Shown here piece by piece: positions 1 through 8,139 of a stretch of 64,000 bases of DNA. The notes under the pieces are model-generated. The model did no database searches. It had not been told where the DNA came from and was given only the letters and a program-made list of their open reading frames with translations. The number at the start of each line of letters is the position of its first letter. Positions within the stretch are counted from its first letter, which is position 1. The position numbers and the translations under genes are program-made. This stretch comes from Gammaproteobacteria bacterium (GTDB lineage Bacteria > Pseudomonadota > Gammaproteobacteria > Xanthomonadales > Marinicellaceae). The stretch is from NCBI GenBank assembly GCA_041395445.1, contig JAWLAO010000001.1, positions 310,001 through 374,000 of the forward strand, given 5' to 3'.

Positions 1-665
1 TCCTGAGTGAGTTTAATTTCTTTTGGTTTGTATTTTGAAAAGCCGGTTGATTGAATGACGCTGTTATACCAATGTTTTGCCCAGACTCCGTCACTGTCGC
101 GATAACCTTTATTCCAACTTAACATTTCACTATTAAAAGGAACGTCCAGTGTTTCACACATAATATTTAACATGTTTTCAGGATTCATCAAAATATCTTT
201 GGAATCAAACACCGGTGGAGTTTCTCCATTTTCTGATTGAATCAGTTTGAATAGTTTTAACAATTGAGGATAACCCAAATCTTCAGGAGTCGCTTTGGGA
301 TATTTTTCCAAATAGGAGGATAAAACCTCATCAGGATGTCTCAGCAAGATGGCATTTTTCAGGTGCACAATCCATGACAAATCGGTATCTGTAAGAATAT
401 GATGTGCCATGTGTTTTTGGTAAAAAATGCTAATGTCATGCGGAAATTCACAAGTAGTGAGTCTTTTTGTGATTGATTGGTAATCTTTCCCCTGCTCTTC
501 AATAATTTCTTCATACATCGGGTGTTTTTTCCCAGTTTGAAAAAGATAAGGTCCATATAAAGGTTCATCAACAACCACAGTATCAGATCGGTTTTCCCAA
601 CTACGCATCATCGCCGTAGAGATATTTCGTGGTCCTGACCACATTGCAATTCGAGTGATTGTCAT
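1..665 (-). CDS. Sulfotransferase-like P-loop protein (partial, C-terminus beyond window)
   Basis: The reverse strand reads open from an ATG at 665-663 to the window edge, about 221 codons without a stop. The N-terminus MTITRIAMWSGPRNISTAMM fits the nucleotide-binding loop of the sulfotransferase-like P-loop family. It is followed by a DEPLYGPYLF stretch and an RHPDEVLSSY segment, the kind of Arg/Ser region that contacts the 3'-phosphate of PAPS in sulfotransferases. Its ATG overlaps the stop of the upstream aminotransferase gene (ATGA, 665-662), so the two are translationally coupled. The substrate cannot be told from sequence. True sulfotransferase activity is inferred from fold only; the family also includes proteins of unknown reaction. 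Confidence 0.75.
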   Translation of the reverse strand, partial: MTITRIAMWSGPRNISTAMMRSWENRSDTVVVDEPLYGPYLFQTGKKHPMYEEIIEEQGKDYQSITKRLTTCEFPHDISIFYQKHMAHHILTDTDLSWIVHLKNAILLRHPDEVLSSYLEKYPKATPEDLGYPQLLKLFKLIQSENGETPPVFDSKDILMNPENMLNIMCETLDVPFNSEMLSWNKGYRDSDGVWAKHWYNSVIQSTGFSKYKPKEIKLTQ

Positions 666-1567
666 ACCAATCCTCTGTTAATCAATTGCAAATACAATTT
701 CTGTAACCTGGGTATCATCTTTCTTTCAGATGGGTTTCCTATCACTCTGCCATCCACTTCATTCACAGGTGTGAGTCCAGCGAAAGTTCCCGTGACAAAG
801 CATTCATCAGCTCCGTAAACATCAAACAATGAAAAATTCTTTTGGAAAACCGGAATGTCATTTTCCTCACAAAGTTGAATGATTTTAGAGCGTGTGATTC
901 CACCTAAACAATAATCTCCTGTCGAAGTCCAGACTTCACCTTTTGTCACAATAAAAAAATGAGTCGAGTTACAGGTCGAAACAAATCCATGCGGATCGAG
1001 CATCAATGCTTCATCATAACCGGCTTTGGTTGCCTGAATACAACCCAAAATGCAGTTGATTTTGCTATGTGAGTTCATCTTCTGATCCTGAACATCCGGA
1101 TATCCCCGACGTACATGAGTGGTGAATAATCGAATTCCCTTAGCAACTTTCTCCGGATTAGGGATTTTGTATTCGGGAATAATAACAATTGTTGCACCCG
1201 GAAAAGTGGCTCTGGGATCTTGATAAGGAGTGGTTTTCACGCCTCTTGTAACCATCAAGCGAATATGAACATGATCATGCATATCATTGGCTTGAATGGT
1301 TTGATATACTCTTTCAGACAATTCTTCTTTGCTCAAACCAATATCCATATCCAATGCTTTAGCTCCCTGATACAATCTTTGCAAATGATCATCCAAAAAT
1401 GCAATAACTCCATTGTGCAATCGCAAACCTTCCCAGACTCCATCTCCCAGAATAAAGCCACTGTCAAAAACTGAAATTTTTGCTTCATTCCGATGAAACA
1501 ATTCGCCGTTGATATTGATTAAAATATCGAGGTTTCGATCATCTTTAATAAATTCATGTGACCCCAT
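662..1567 (-). CDS. Aminotransferase class IV (BCAT/D-amino-acid transaminase fold)
   Basis: A 301-residue PLP enzyme of fold type IV, the family of branched-chain and D-amino-acid aminotransferases and aminodeoxychorismate lyase. The N-terminal region has the usual SVFDSGFILGDGVWEGLR block (residues 32-49), and LGGITRSKII (221-230) is the phosphate-cup motif. Aligned by eye with E. coli IlvE, the catalytic lysine is Lys164 in DQKMNSHSK. The glutamate that normally holds the PLP ring nitrogen (ISEGAGENLF in IlvE) is replaced by Thr198 in VSTCNSTHFF. That is odd for the fold and makes the reaction uncertain. The gene lies 39 bp behind the Lhr helicase and overlaps the sulfotransferase-like gene by 4 bp. 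The two small genes probably act in one pathway. Confidence 0.85.
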   Translation of the reverse strand: MGSHEFIKDDRNLDILININGELFHRNEAKISVFDSGFILGDGVWEGLRLHNGVIAFLDDHLQRLYQGAKALDMDIGLSKEELSERVYQTIQANDMHDHVHIRLMVTRGVKTTPYQDPRATFPGATIVIIPEYKIPNPEKVAKGIRLFTTHVRRGYPDVQDQKMNSHSKINCILGCIQATKAGYDEALMLDPHGFVSTCNSTHFFIVTKGEVWTSTGDYCLGGITRSKIIQLCEENDIPVFQKNFSLFDVYGADECFVTGTFAGLTPVNEVDGRVIGNPSERKMIPRLQKLYLQLINRGLV

Positions 1568-1606
1568 TGAGCTTTCTCGTTGATTTTTAAAATCAACATA
1601 ATACCA

Positions 1607-4600
1607 TCAATTTAATCTCAAGTTGCAACAATCTTTATCATGCAATTCAATTGGTTCTGAGTTACTTTTCCCGATTGTTTTGACAAACGATTTTTCAGCA
1701 AATTGAATCCCCGAAAATTTTTTGATAAATCTTCCGGCTTGAATTTCTCCCTGGGCTTCCAGTCGGGTCAATTCCAATACTGCTTCATACCAGTTGAGTG
1801 GCAATTGCTCTTTTTCAAAAACGGCTTTGCATAAAATTCCATAGCGTTTTAATGACATTTTGATTAAAGATTGTTTGTCGGCTGAATCATTATTTTTACA
1901 AACAGACCAGCGACCCATCATGTCCAGATAATTGGTGTTTGACTTGTTTTTCTTAATGTATCTGGCGCGTTGTGCCGGCGATAAACTGAATATTCGCAAA
2001 GCAGACGCTCCATCACAATAAATTACTCCTAATTTAAGCAAGTGAATCAGCTCTTCTTCCAGTTCCAACAGCATACAAGATAAATTGGATTGAATATCAC
2101 TCGCATACATGGCTCCTTTTTCTTTAAGAATACTCAGAATTTGAGCTGCCCTGTCAGATATTTGTTCAGGTAAAAGTTCAACAATAGGAAAACATTGTAA
2201 ATTTTCCCTTTTCAAGAATGTTATTGGTGTGTTTTTCAAACAAGCAACTCCCAAATTGGTTAAGCTGTGATTCGGAACCACTCTTTTCCAGATAAATTGT
2301 CCGCTATAACACAAAGAATCCAGCATGTAACACTGATAATCTTTCATACGGGGCTTGATGAGAAACTCTTCCCAAATTCCGGCGGGTGCAGAATAACCCT
2401 GCAACAATGTTAAAACATGAATCAAACCGTCCATTCCTGAAAATTGCTTTTCAGCTTTTAAACCATGTTTGATAAAAAGCTGATTTTGATATTGTGCCGG
2501 AGAAACCAACTCATGAGAATTGCGTTTTTGATAATGAGTTTGCTTACGAATTTTTGCCAGAATATGGCGTTCGCACCAATGATTTTCGCCAACTTTAAAC
2601 ACTCTGCCATCAATTTCCAACTGGGTTAATGCTTGTTGCAAACTACTGGCAGAAACTTGCAGCAATTGTCTGAGTTTTTCAAAATCAACATACCCAATTG
2701 ACTCCATTTTCATAAACAACAATTTTGCCAGCTTGGTAATATAATCATCGGAGGGGTTTTTATAAACAGATTCTACAAGTTCCCGGTTTTCTGCACTAAA
2801 CCAAATTTGAGAATCTTCATGCCTGACAATTTTTCCCTGTTTTTGCAATTCTGGTAAATATTCCACCGCTTCTGCCATTTCATGCTCGTACATGATACCT
2901 GAAAAATGAATGGCCTCATGAAGTTCATCCGCATTTCGCATAAAAGGGATGACGGTGCTGTTTACAGACTCAATAATTTTTGGATTGAGTTCCTGACTTG
3001 GGAATGATTCGAGAACATCCGATAACTCTTTGGTTTTAATCGCATTGGTGCGTCGTTCTTCTGCCGGAGCATCATCCAGAAACATATAATTCCGAGCATT
3101 GATGATTGCCAGAGATGTCGGCGATGGAGTGTTGCTGTCAACAAACGAAACCTCAATTTCTTTATTGCGAATTTTGTTGAGTATTTCAGCTAAACCATCA
3201 ATATCCATTAAAACACGAATACAATCATGAATGGTTTGTTGCACTAAAGGATGTTGAGGAATTTCACGATCTCCCTGAATATTTTCCAGACAAGCAATTT
3301 GATCCGGAAAAAGTTGGGCAATCAAATCCTCAGCCCGGTTTCTTTGTAATTGTGCCGGAACTTTCTTACCGCCATTTCGACGCCGAATTGCCAAAGCTAT
3401 GGTCGCATTCCAACGCCATAGCGTTTCAAACATCGGTCGATCCAGCAATGCTTGAATCAAAATATTTTCTACTGTTTCCGGATTCAGATAATTGATGATG
3501 GTATTCAATTCAAAACTATGACTTTCGCTGAGTGACAAAATCAAAGTGTTTTCATCGGCAGCGGCTTGTAGTTCAAAATTAAACTGACGACAAAACCTCT
3601 TGCGTAAAGCCAAACCCCAGGCGCGGTTAATTCTTGAACCAAAAATCGAATGAATCACCAGATGCATGTCATTATTTTCATCAAAAAATCTTTCAACAAC
3701 AATGTGTTGCTGAGTTGGAACGACGCTCAGGACTTTTTGAGTTTTGGCAAAATAATCTTTTAATTGCGAAGCAGCTAATAATGGAATTTGATACTTTTCA
3801 GCAACCTCTTCAGCATTTAGTGAGCTCGCAGAAATTGTTTGTATCACTTCAGAAACGGATTGGCTCAATTCATCGGAACGCCACATTTGCACACCAAACC
3901 AAAAAGGAATATTCGGTGGCAGCCCGTGAGCATCTTCGACAAAAACTCTGCCGTTTTCAATTTTAAGAATTCGATAGGAATGATTTCCCAGAATAAAAAT
4001 ATCGCCGGGTAAACTTTCAAATGAAAAATCCTCATTCAAACTGCCAATTTGAATATCTTCCGGTAATAAAATCACATCATAATCAAATTGGTCGGGAATT
4101 GTTCCTCCATTCGTGACAGCGGTCAAACGAGCCGATTTCCGAGGTCTTAATTCATCGTTGGTTTTATCGTGAAACAACATTGCCGAATGACGCAGGCGAT
4201 TGCCTCCATAGCCTTCGGCAAGCATTTGAATCACTTGATTGAAAGTTTCCTCAGATAAATTTTTATAGGTCAGATTATCTGTTAATAAGAAAAATAACTG
4301 TTTGCGATTCCATTCTTTCAGCGAAACTTCCGCAACAATCTGCTGAGCTAAAACATCCAATGGTTGTTGCGGAAATAATGTTGTATCGAGAATACTTTTT
4401 TGAATGGCGTGTTTGAGTGCAGTTAATTCCACCAAATCATCAATTGTATTGGCAAACAAAAAGCCTTTTGGTGTTTTATCCAAGCTGTGACCGGAACGCC
4501 CTACTCTTTGTAAAAACGCCTGAATATTTCCCGGCGAACCAATTTGACAAACACAATCAATATCACCGATATCGATTCCCAACTCCAAAGAAGCGGTCGC

Positions 4601-5536
4601 AACCAATGCTTTTAGCTGACCTGATTTCAGCATTTGTTCGGCATTTAAGCGATGTTCCTTTGCCAAAGAACCATGATGGGAGGTAATAAATTCTTCACCA
4701 ATTTTTTCAGCCAGATTTTTAGTCAACCTCTCGCACAAACGTCGGTTATTGACAAAAATCAGAGTGGTTTTATGCTCAGCAATCACCTCACAAAGTCTTT
4801 GATAAACCTCTGCCCATTGCTCGTTGGACATAATCGCTGTCAGAGGAGATTGCGGAATTTCTATGGTGATTTCGAGTTGCCGTTTATGCCCCAGATTAAC
4901 AATTTCAGAGTTTTCACCATGCAAAATAAAGTCTCGCATGGTTTCGATCGGTTTTTGAGTGGCCGAAATAGCAATTCTTTGAGGGCGTTGATAACAAAGA
5001 GCTTCCAGCCTTTGCAAAGACAGCACAAGATGAGCCCCACGTTTGGAATTAGCTACCGCGTGAATTTCATCAATAATCACCGTTTTCAGATTTTTCAAAA
5101 TCTCACGACCACTCTGAGAAGTGAGCAAAACATACAAAGATTCCGGAGTAGTTACCAATATATTCGGCGGTTTTTTACGAATTTTATTTCGTTCTGCCGG
5201 AGTTGTATCTCCGGTCCAACTGGCTGCCCTTACATTTTTATCAGGAAATAATTGATTCAAATCAACCAGCGGTTGTTCCAGATTGATTTTGACATCATTG
5301 GACAAGGCTTTGAGTGGTGAAACATATAAAATCGTCAATCCATTATCACCTTTGACGAACAATTGATTCAAACCATACAGAAAAGCCGCTAATGTTTTAC
5401 CGGAACCGGTTGGCGAAGAAATCAGAACATCACGTTGCTTTTCAATTGCCTGCCATGCCTGAATTTGTACATCAGAGGGATGCTTAAACCGACTTTCAAA
5501 CCAAGATATTAACTGCGGGTGGAATATTTTATTCAT
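1607..5536 (-). CDS. lhr: Lhr-type ATP-dependent DNA/RNA helicase
   Basis: A 1309-residue superfamily 2 helicase. Walker A SPTGSGKT is at residues 41-48, motif II is DEIH at 156-159 and motif III SAT at 191-193. RVGRSGHS further on is motif VI. The length and the long region after the helicase core (winged-helix and beta-barrel segments, then a C-terminal extension) match the Lhr class with a C-terminal domain; E. coli Lhr is about 1540 residues. Family members are ATP-dependent 3'-5' helicases linked to DNA repair. The ATG at 5536 starts directly at the conserved N-terminus but has only a weak ribosome site. It is the first gene of a minus-strand run and is divergent from cytochrome c5. Confidence 0.92.
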   Translation of the reverse strand: MNKIFHPQLISWFESRFKHPSDVQIQAWQAIEKQRDVLISSPTGSGKTLAAFLYGLNQLFVKGDNGLTILYVSPLKALSNDVKINLEQPLVDLNQLFPDKNVRAASWTGDTTPAERNKIRKKPPNILVTTPESLYVLLTSQSGREILKNLKTVIIDEIHAVANSKRGAHLVLSLQRLEALCYQRPQRIAISATQKPIETMRDFILHGENSEIVNLGHKRQLEITIEIPQSPLTAIMSNEQWAEVYQRLCEVIAEHKTTLIFVNNRRLCERLTKNLAEKIGEEFITSHHGSLAKEHRLNAEQMLKSGQLKALVATASLELGIDIGDIDCVCQIGSPGNIQAFLQRVGRSGHSLDKTPKGFLFANTIDDLVELTALKHAIQKSILDTTLFPQQPLDVLAQQIVAEVSLKEWNRKQLFFLLTDNLTYKNLSEETFNQVIQMLAEGYGGNRLRHSAMLFHDKTNDELRPRKSARLTAVTNGGTIPDQFDYDVILLPEDIQIGSLNEDFSFESLPGDIFILGNHSYRILKIENGRVFVEDAHGLPPNIPFWFGVQMWRSDELSQSVSEVIQTISASSLNAEEVAEKYQIPLLAASQLKDYFAKTQKVLSVVPTQQHIVVERFFDENNDMHLVIHSIFGSRINRAWGLALRKRFCRQFNFELQAAADENTLILSLSESHSFELNTIINYLNPETVENILIQALLDRPMFETLWRWNATIALAIRRRNGGKKVPAQLQRNRAEDLIAQLFPDQIACLENIQGDREIPQHPLVQQTIHDCIRVLMDIDGLAEILNKIRNKEIEVSFVDSNTPSPTSLAIINARNYMFLDDAPAEERRTNAIKTKELSDVLESFPSQELNPKIIESVNSTVIPFMRNADELHEAIHFSGIMYEHEMAEAVEYLPELQKQGKIVRHEDSQIWFSAENRELVESVYKNPSDDYITKLAKLLFMKMESIGYVDFEKLRQLLQVSASSLQQALTQLEIDGRVFKVGENHWCERHILAKIRKQTHYQKRNSHELVSPAQYQNQLFIKHGLKAEKQFSGMDGLIHVLTLLQGYSAPAGIWEEFLIKPRMKDYQCYMLDSLCYSGQFIWKRVVPNHSLTNLGVACLKNTPITFLKRENLQCFPIVELLPEQISDRAAQILSILKEKGAMYASDIQSNLSCMLLELEEELIHLLKLGVIYCDGASALRIFSLSPAQRARYIKKNKSNTNYLDMMGRWSVCKNNDSADKQSLIKMSLKRYGILCKAVFEKEQLPLNWYEAVLELTRLEAQGEIQAGRFIKKFSGIQFAEKSFVKTIGKSNSEPIELHDKDCCNLRLN

Positions 5537-5569
5537 CGTAAGTTTTATTGTTAATATTTGCTTTGTAAG

Positions 5570-5599
5570 TTGTGCTACCTTGAGAATTGACCTTATAAT
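5570..5599 (+). promoter_or_regulatory. Candidate sigma70 promoter of the cytochrome c5 gene
   Basis: TTGTGC at 5570-5575 and TATAAT at 5594-5599 are separated by 18 bp. This puts the transcription start near 5606, about 30 bp ahead of the cytochrome ATG and its GAGGGG ribosome site. The -10 is perfect and the -35 is partial. Prediction by eye only. Confidence 0.5.
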
Positions 5600-5637
5600 A
5601 CACGACTTAATTTATAAAACATATATACGAGGGGTAT

Positions 5638-6165
5638 ATGAAAGATCAAGATTCAATATTTTTCAAAAACTTTTCCATTTTATTGGGCGCATTAGTTGGT
5701 CTCACAATCATTTTGATTGTTGTTGGTTATTTGGTTCATAATAGTTTGTTTGCAGGGAAAGAAACTGTTACTGACCGCAATGCTATCGAACAGGCTTTAG
5801 AACCTGTTGCTAAAGTCAATACAGGTGAAGTTGTTGAGGAATTTTCAAATACTGGCGATAACACTGCTGATACACAGACAAATAACAACCAAGCAGAAGC
5901 TCAGGTTGCCGGAGCCTTTGATGGTTCATTGGATGGGGCTATGATTTATCAGAATGTTTGTTTTGCATGTCATGCAACCGGTGCTGCAAATGCACCTAAA
6001 TTGGAAGCTACCGCTTGGACAGACAGAATGGAAAAAGGAGTTGATGGTCTTGTGACAAGTGCAATCAATGGTTTAGGAGCCATGCCACCTAAAGGCGGTC
6101 GCCCTGACTTGACTGATGAGCAAATGAAAGCTGTTGTTGAATTTATGGTTAAAGACTTCCAATAA
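5638..6165 (+). CDS. Membrane-anchored cytochrome c5 family protein
   Basis: A 175-residue c-type cytochrome. One membrane segment (about residues 12-34) anchors it, followed by a low-complexity Asn/Thr/Glu linker (about 60-90) and a single haem domain. The haem motif is CFACH at 108-112 (the histidine is the proximal ligand) and Met149 in GAMPPKGG is the likely sixth ligand. The domain layout is that of cytochrome c5, an electron carrier on the periplasmic face of the inner membrane in aerobic gammaproteobacteria. The ATG is preceded by a strong GAGGGG site. The gene has its own promoter and a clear terminator, so it is probably monocistronic. Confidence 0.9.
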   Translation: MKDQDSIFFKNFSILLGALVGLTIILIVVGYLVHNSLFAGKETVTDRNAIEQALEPVAKVNTGEVVEEFSNTGDNTADTQTNNNQAEAQVAGAFDGSLDGAMIYQNVCFACHATGAANAPKLEATAWTDRMEKGVDGLVTSAINGLGAMPPKGGRPDLTDEQMKAVVEFMVKDFQ

Positions 6166-6190
6166 CACTTTTAAACTCTAAGTATTAATC

Positions 6191-6230
6191 AAAAAAGCAC
6201 ATCGTTTGGTGTGCTTTTTTTTATATCTGT
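6191..6230 (+). terminator. Rho-independent terminator after cytochrome c5
   Basis: An 11-bp stem, AAAAAAGCACA paired with TGTGCTTTTTT, closes an 8-nt loop and ends in a T-run, 25 bp behind the cytochrome stop codon. Confidence 0.85.
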
Positions 6231-6331
6231 TCTTTTCTAAAATCCCTTAAATAAACCTTCATATCATTAAACTACTGTAACTCGCTGTTGAATTCAGATA
6301 AAATGTATAAGATTCCAATAAAATATAACTT

Positions 6332-7714
6332 ATGAAAAAATACACATTTCTTATTCTTTTCTTTATCTCATCAATTGTTAATGCCGATTTAATAAGTGCT
6401 ACTAAAAATTATGAAGAACAAAACTTTAACGAGGCTTTCAATCAATTTATGGTACTTGCCAAACTGGGTAACATCAATGCCCAACATAATATTGCAGTCT
6501 TGTATTACAATGGAGAAGGAACTGCAAAGGACTTGGAAAAAGCATATGCATGGTCAGTAATTTCTGACTCAGAGAATGATAATTATCAACAACTAACAAG
6601 CACCATTAAATCCAAACTCTCAAAAGAGCAGCTGGAGAGTGCTGAAGTTTATGCTATAGAGTTAGAAGAAGACTACTCCTATGAAAATAGTAAACTTTTA
6701 CTAGGTCCAAAAACTGATAAAGCTGATAAAGATTCAAATATAAAAACCAAATCTGTTGAAATCGTTAAGACAGCAGCTCCTTATTATCCGAGAAATATGT
6801 TGAGTAAAGGAATTCAGGGTTTTGCTGATATTCAATTTTATGTCTATCCCAATGGTAGTATTAAAGATTTTCAGGTTTTAGAAGAGTTTCCTTCAAATAA
6901 TGAATTTGCGAGAGAAGCTATCAAATCTATACAAAAATATAAATTCAGATTTAATCCTGATAAATCAGGCAATTATCGAACTGAACCCTATTTGGTAACA
7001 CAACGAATAAATTTTGCAATTTCAGGTCATGAAGAACGATTACATAAATCTCAGAAAGTAGTCATTGATAAAATACTTGAAAATGCTAAGAATGGTGATG
7101 TTGGCTCACAGTACTCTTATGCGGTGTTATATGACACATTACTAGAAAGAAAGAGTGAAATAGATGGTGGCCAAATTACCGACTGGTTATTTAATGCGTC
7201 TCAAGAGGGAAATATTGATGCTCAATTTCGTTTGGGTAAAAAGATATATTATGGTAAAGATTGTAAAATTGAAAAACAAAAAGGAGTTGACTGGGTTATG
7301 AATTCCGCACAAATAGGAAATGTTGATGCACAATACATGGCATATCAAATGCTAAACAATTCCCAGTTGGTAAACCAATCCGGTCAAACAGCCTTTTATT
7401 GGCTCGAACAATCTGCCCTGAATGGTCTTCTTGTTGCTCAATTGAAATATTCTGAGGTCATTGCATCCTCTGACAATCCAACAGAAGAACAAATTGATTT
7501 AGCAGAAACATTTCTGAATAAGTATAAAGACAAACTATTTAAAACAATTCAGTGGTATCAAGTAAGAGCTTTGTTATATCAAAAACAAAAGAAAGACTCA
7601 CAGGCGCTATCTTCAATAAAACAAGCAATTTCTAAAGCAAAAAAATTAAAATGGGATGTGTCAGAACTTGAGCAACAAAAAGAGTTGATTATTAAAAACA
7701 AAAACTCAGCTTAG
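6332..7714 (+). CDS. Secreted Sel1-repeat protein with internal TonB C-terminal-like domain
   Basis: A 460-residue exported protein with a signal peptide (MKKYTFLILFFISSIVNA). Residues about 40-80 carry a Sel1/TPR-like repeat (LGNINAQHNIAVLYYNGEGT). About 145-235 is a TonB-C-like domain (AAPYYPRNMLSKGIQGFAD, then FQVLEEFPSNNEFAREAI). Further Sel1-type repeats follow from about 250 to 360. In TonB proteins this C-terminal domain contacts outer-membrane receptors, but here it sits in the middle and has no membrane anchor or proline-rich spacer. A scaffold or partner-binding role is therefore more likely than energy transduction. It stands alone between two hairpins; function unknown. Confidence 0.75.
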   Translation: MKKYTFLILFFISSIVNADLISATKNYEEQNFNEAFNQFMVLAKLGNINAQHNIAVLYYNGEGTAKDLEKAYAWSVISDSENDNYQQLTSTIKSKLSKEQLESAEVYAIELEEDYSYENSKLLLGPKTDKADKDSNIKTKSVEIVKTAAPYYPRNMLSKGIQGFADIQFYVYPNGSIKDFQVLEEFPSNNEFAREAIKSIQKYKFRFNPDKSGNYRTEPYLVTQRINFAISGHEERLHKSQKVVIDKILENAKNGDVGSQYSYAVLYDTLLERKSEIDGGQITDWLFNASQEGNIDAQFRLGKKIYYGKDCKIEKQKGVDWVMNSAQIGNVDAQYMAYQMLNNSQLVNQSGQTAFYWLEQSALNGLLVAQLKYSEVIASSDNPTEEQIDLAETFLNKYKDKLFKTIQWYQVRALLYQKQKKDSQALSSIKQAISKAKKLKWDVSELEQQKELIIKNKNSA

Positions 7715-7728
7715 TTATTGGAAACTTC

Positions 7729-7781
7729 GACTTTATCCAACAGAACCCTCAGCTTCCTTGCTATTTCTGTCGGATAAAGTC
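7729..7781. terminator. Strong intergenic hairpin, possible bidirectional terminator
   Basis: GACTTTATCC (7729-7738) pairs perfectly with GGATAAAGTC (7772-7781). After a one-base mismatch, ACAGAA (7740-7745) pairs with TTCTGT (7765-7770). The 19-nt loop can form a further AGC/GCT pairing. It starts 15 bp behind the TonB-domain gene and 13 bp behind the TraB remnant on the other strand. Neither side has a good T-run, so it may be a transcript-stabilising hairpin or a small repeat rather than a classical terminator. Confidence 0.5.
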
Positions 7782-7793
7782 TCAAGCCTTGAT

Positions 7794-7988
7794 TTATTTA
7801 TCCATAACAGGCTCAACCGTATAACCTTTTTCTCTCAAAAGGTTGATTACGCCAACATCACCACCTAGATGCCCTGCTCCGAAAGCAAATAGAGTGACTT
7901 GTTGTTTGGCAATTTCAGGAATTTTCTCATCTATTGAAGTAATAAGAAACTCAATTATATACAGCTTGGTTGTCTGTATAAGTGTCAA
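7794..7988 (-). pseudogene. C-terminal remnant of a TraB/GumN family protein
   Basis: A 64-codon reading frame whose second half (AFGAGHLGGDVGVINLLREK, then GYTVEPV) looks like the very C-terminus of TraB/GumN family proteins, which typically end with GAGHL, a short helix and a GYxVxPV strand. The normal protein is about 280-300 residues. The sequence upstream on this strand (7989-8139) shows no continuation, and the first codon is TTG. I read it as the tail left after deletion of the rest of the gene. The 7715-8139 gap holds only this remnant, the hairpin at 7729-7781 and the leader of the symporter gene. Confidence 0.6.
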
Positions 7989-8139
7989 TAGTCATTGGTG
8001 ATGATTGGTTTTATAAGGAATCAATCAAATAAGGTAAAGTTATCAATGGGAATTTAGAATGAATACAAATTTGCCATTTCCAATTTTCTGAAAAAAAGGT
8101 ACAATCAATCGCAATAAAAAAGATTGGGAATCAAATTCT

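Noticed and set aside
4652..5251. A 199-codon open frame on the plus strand inside the helicase gene
   Set aside because: It is antisense to a fully conserved Lhr reading frame, has no ribosome site and an odd composition; it is a shadow of the real gene.
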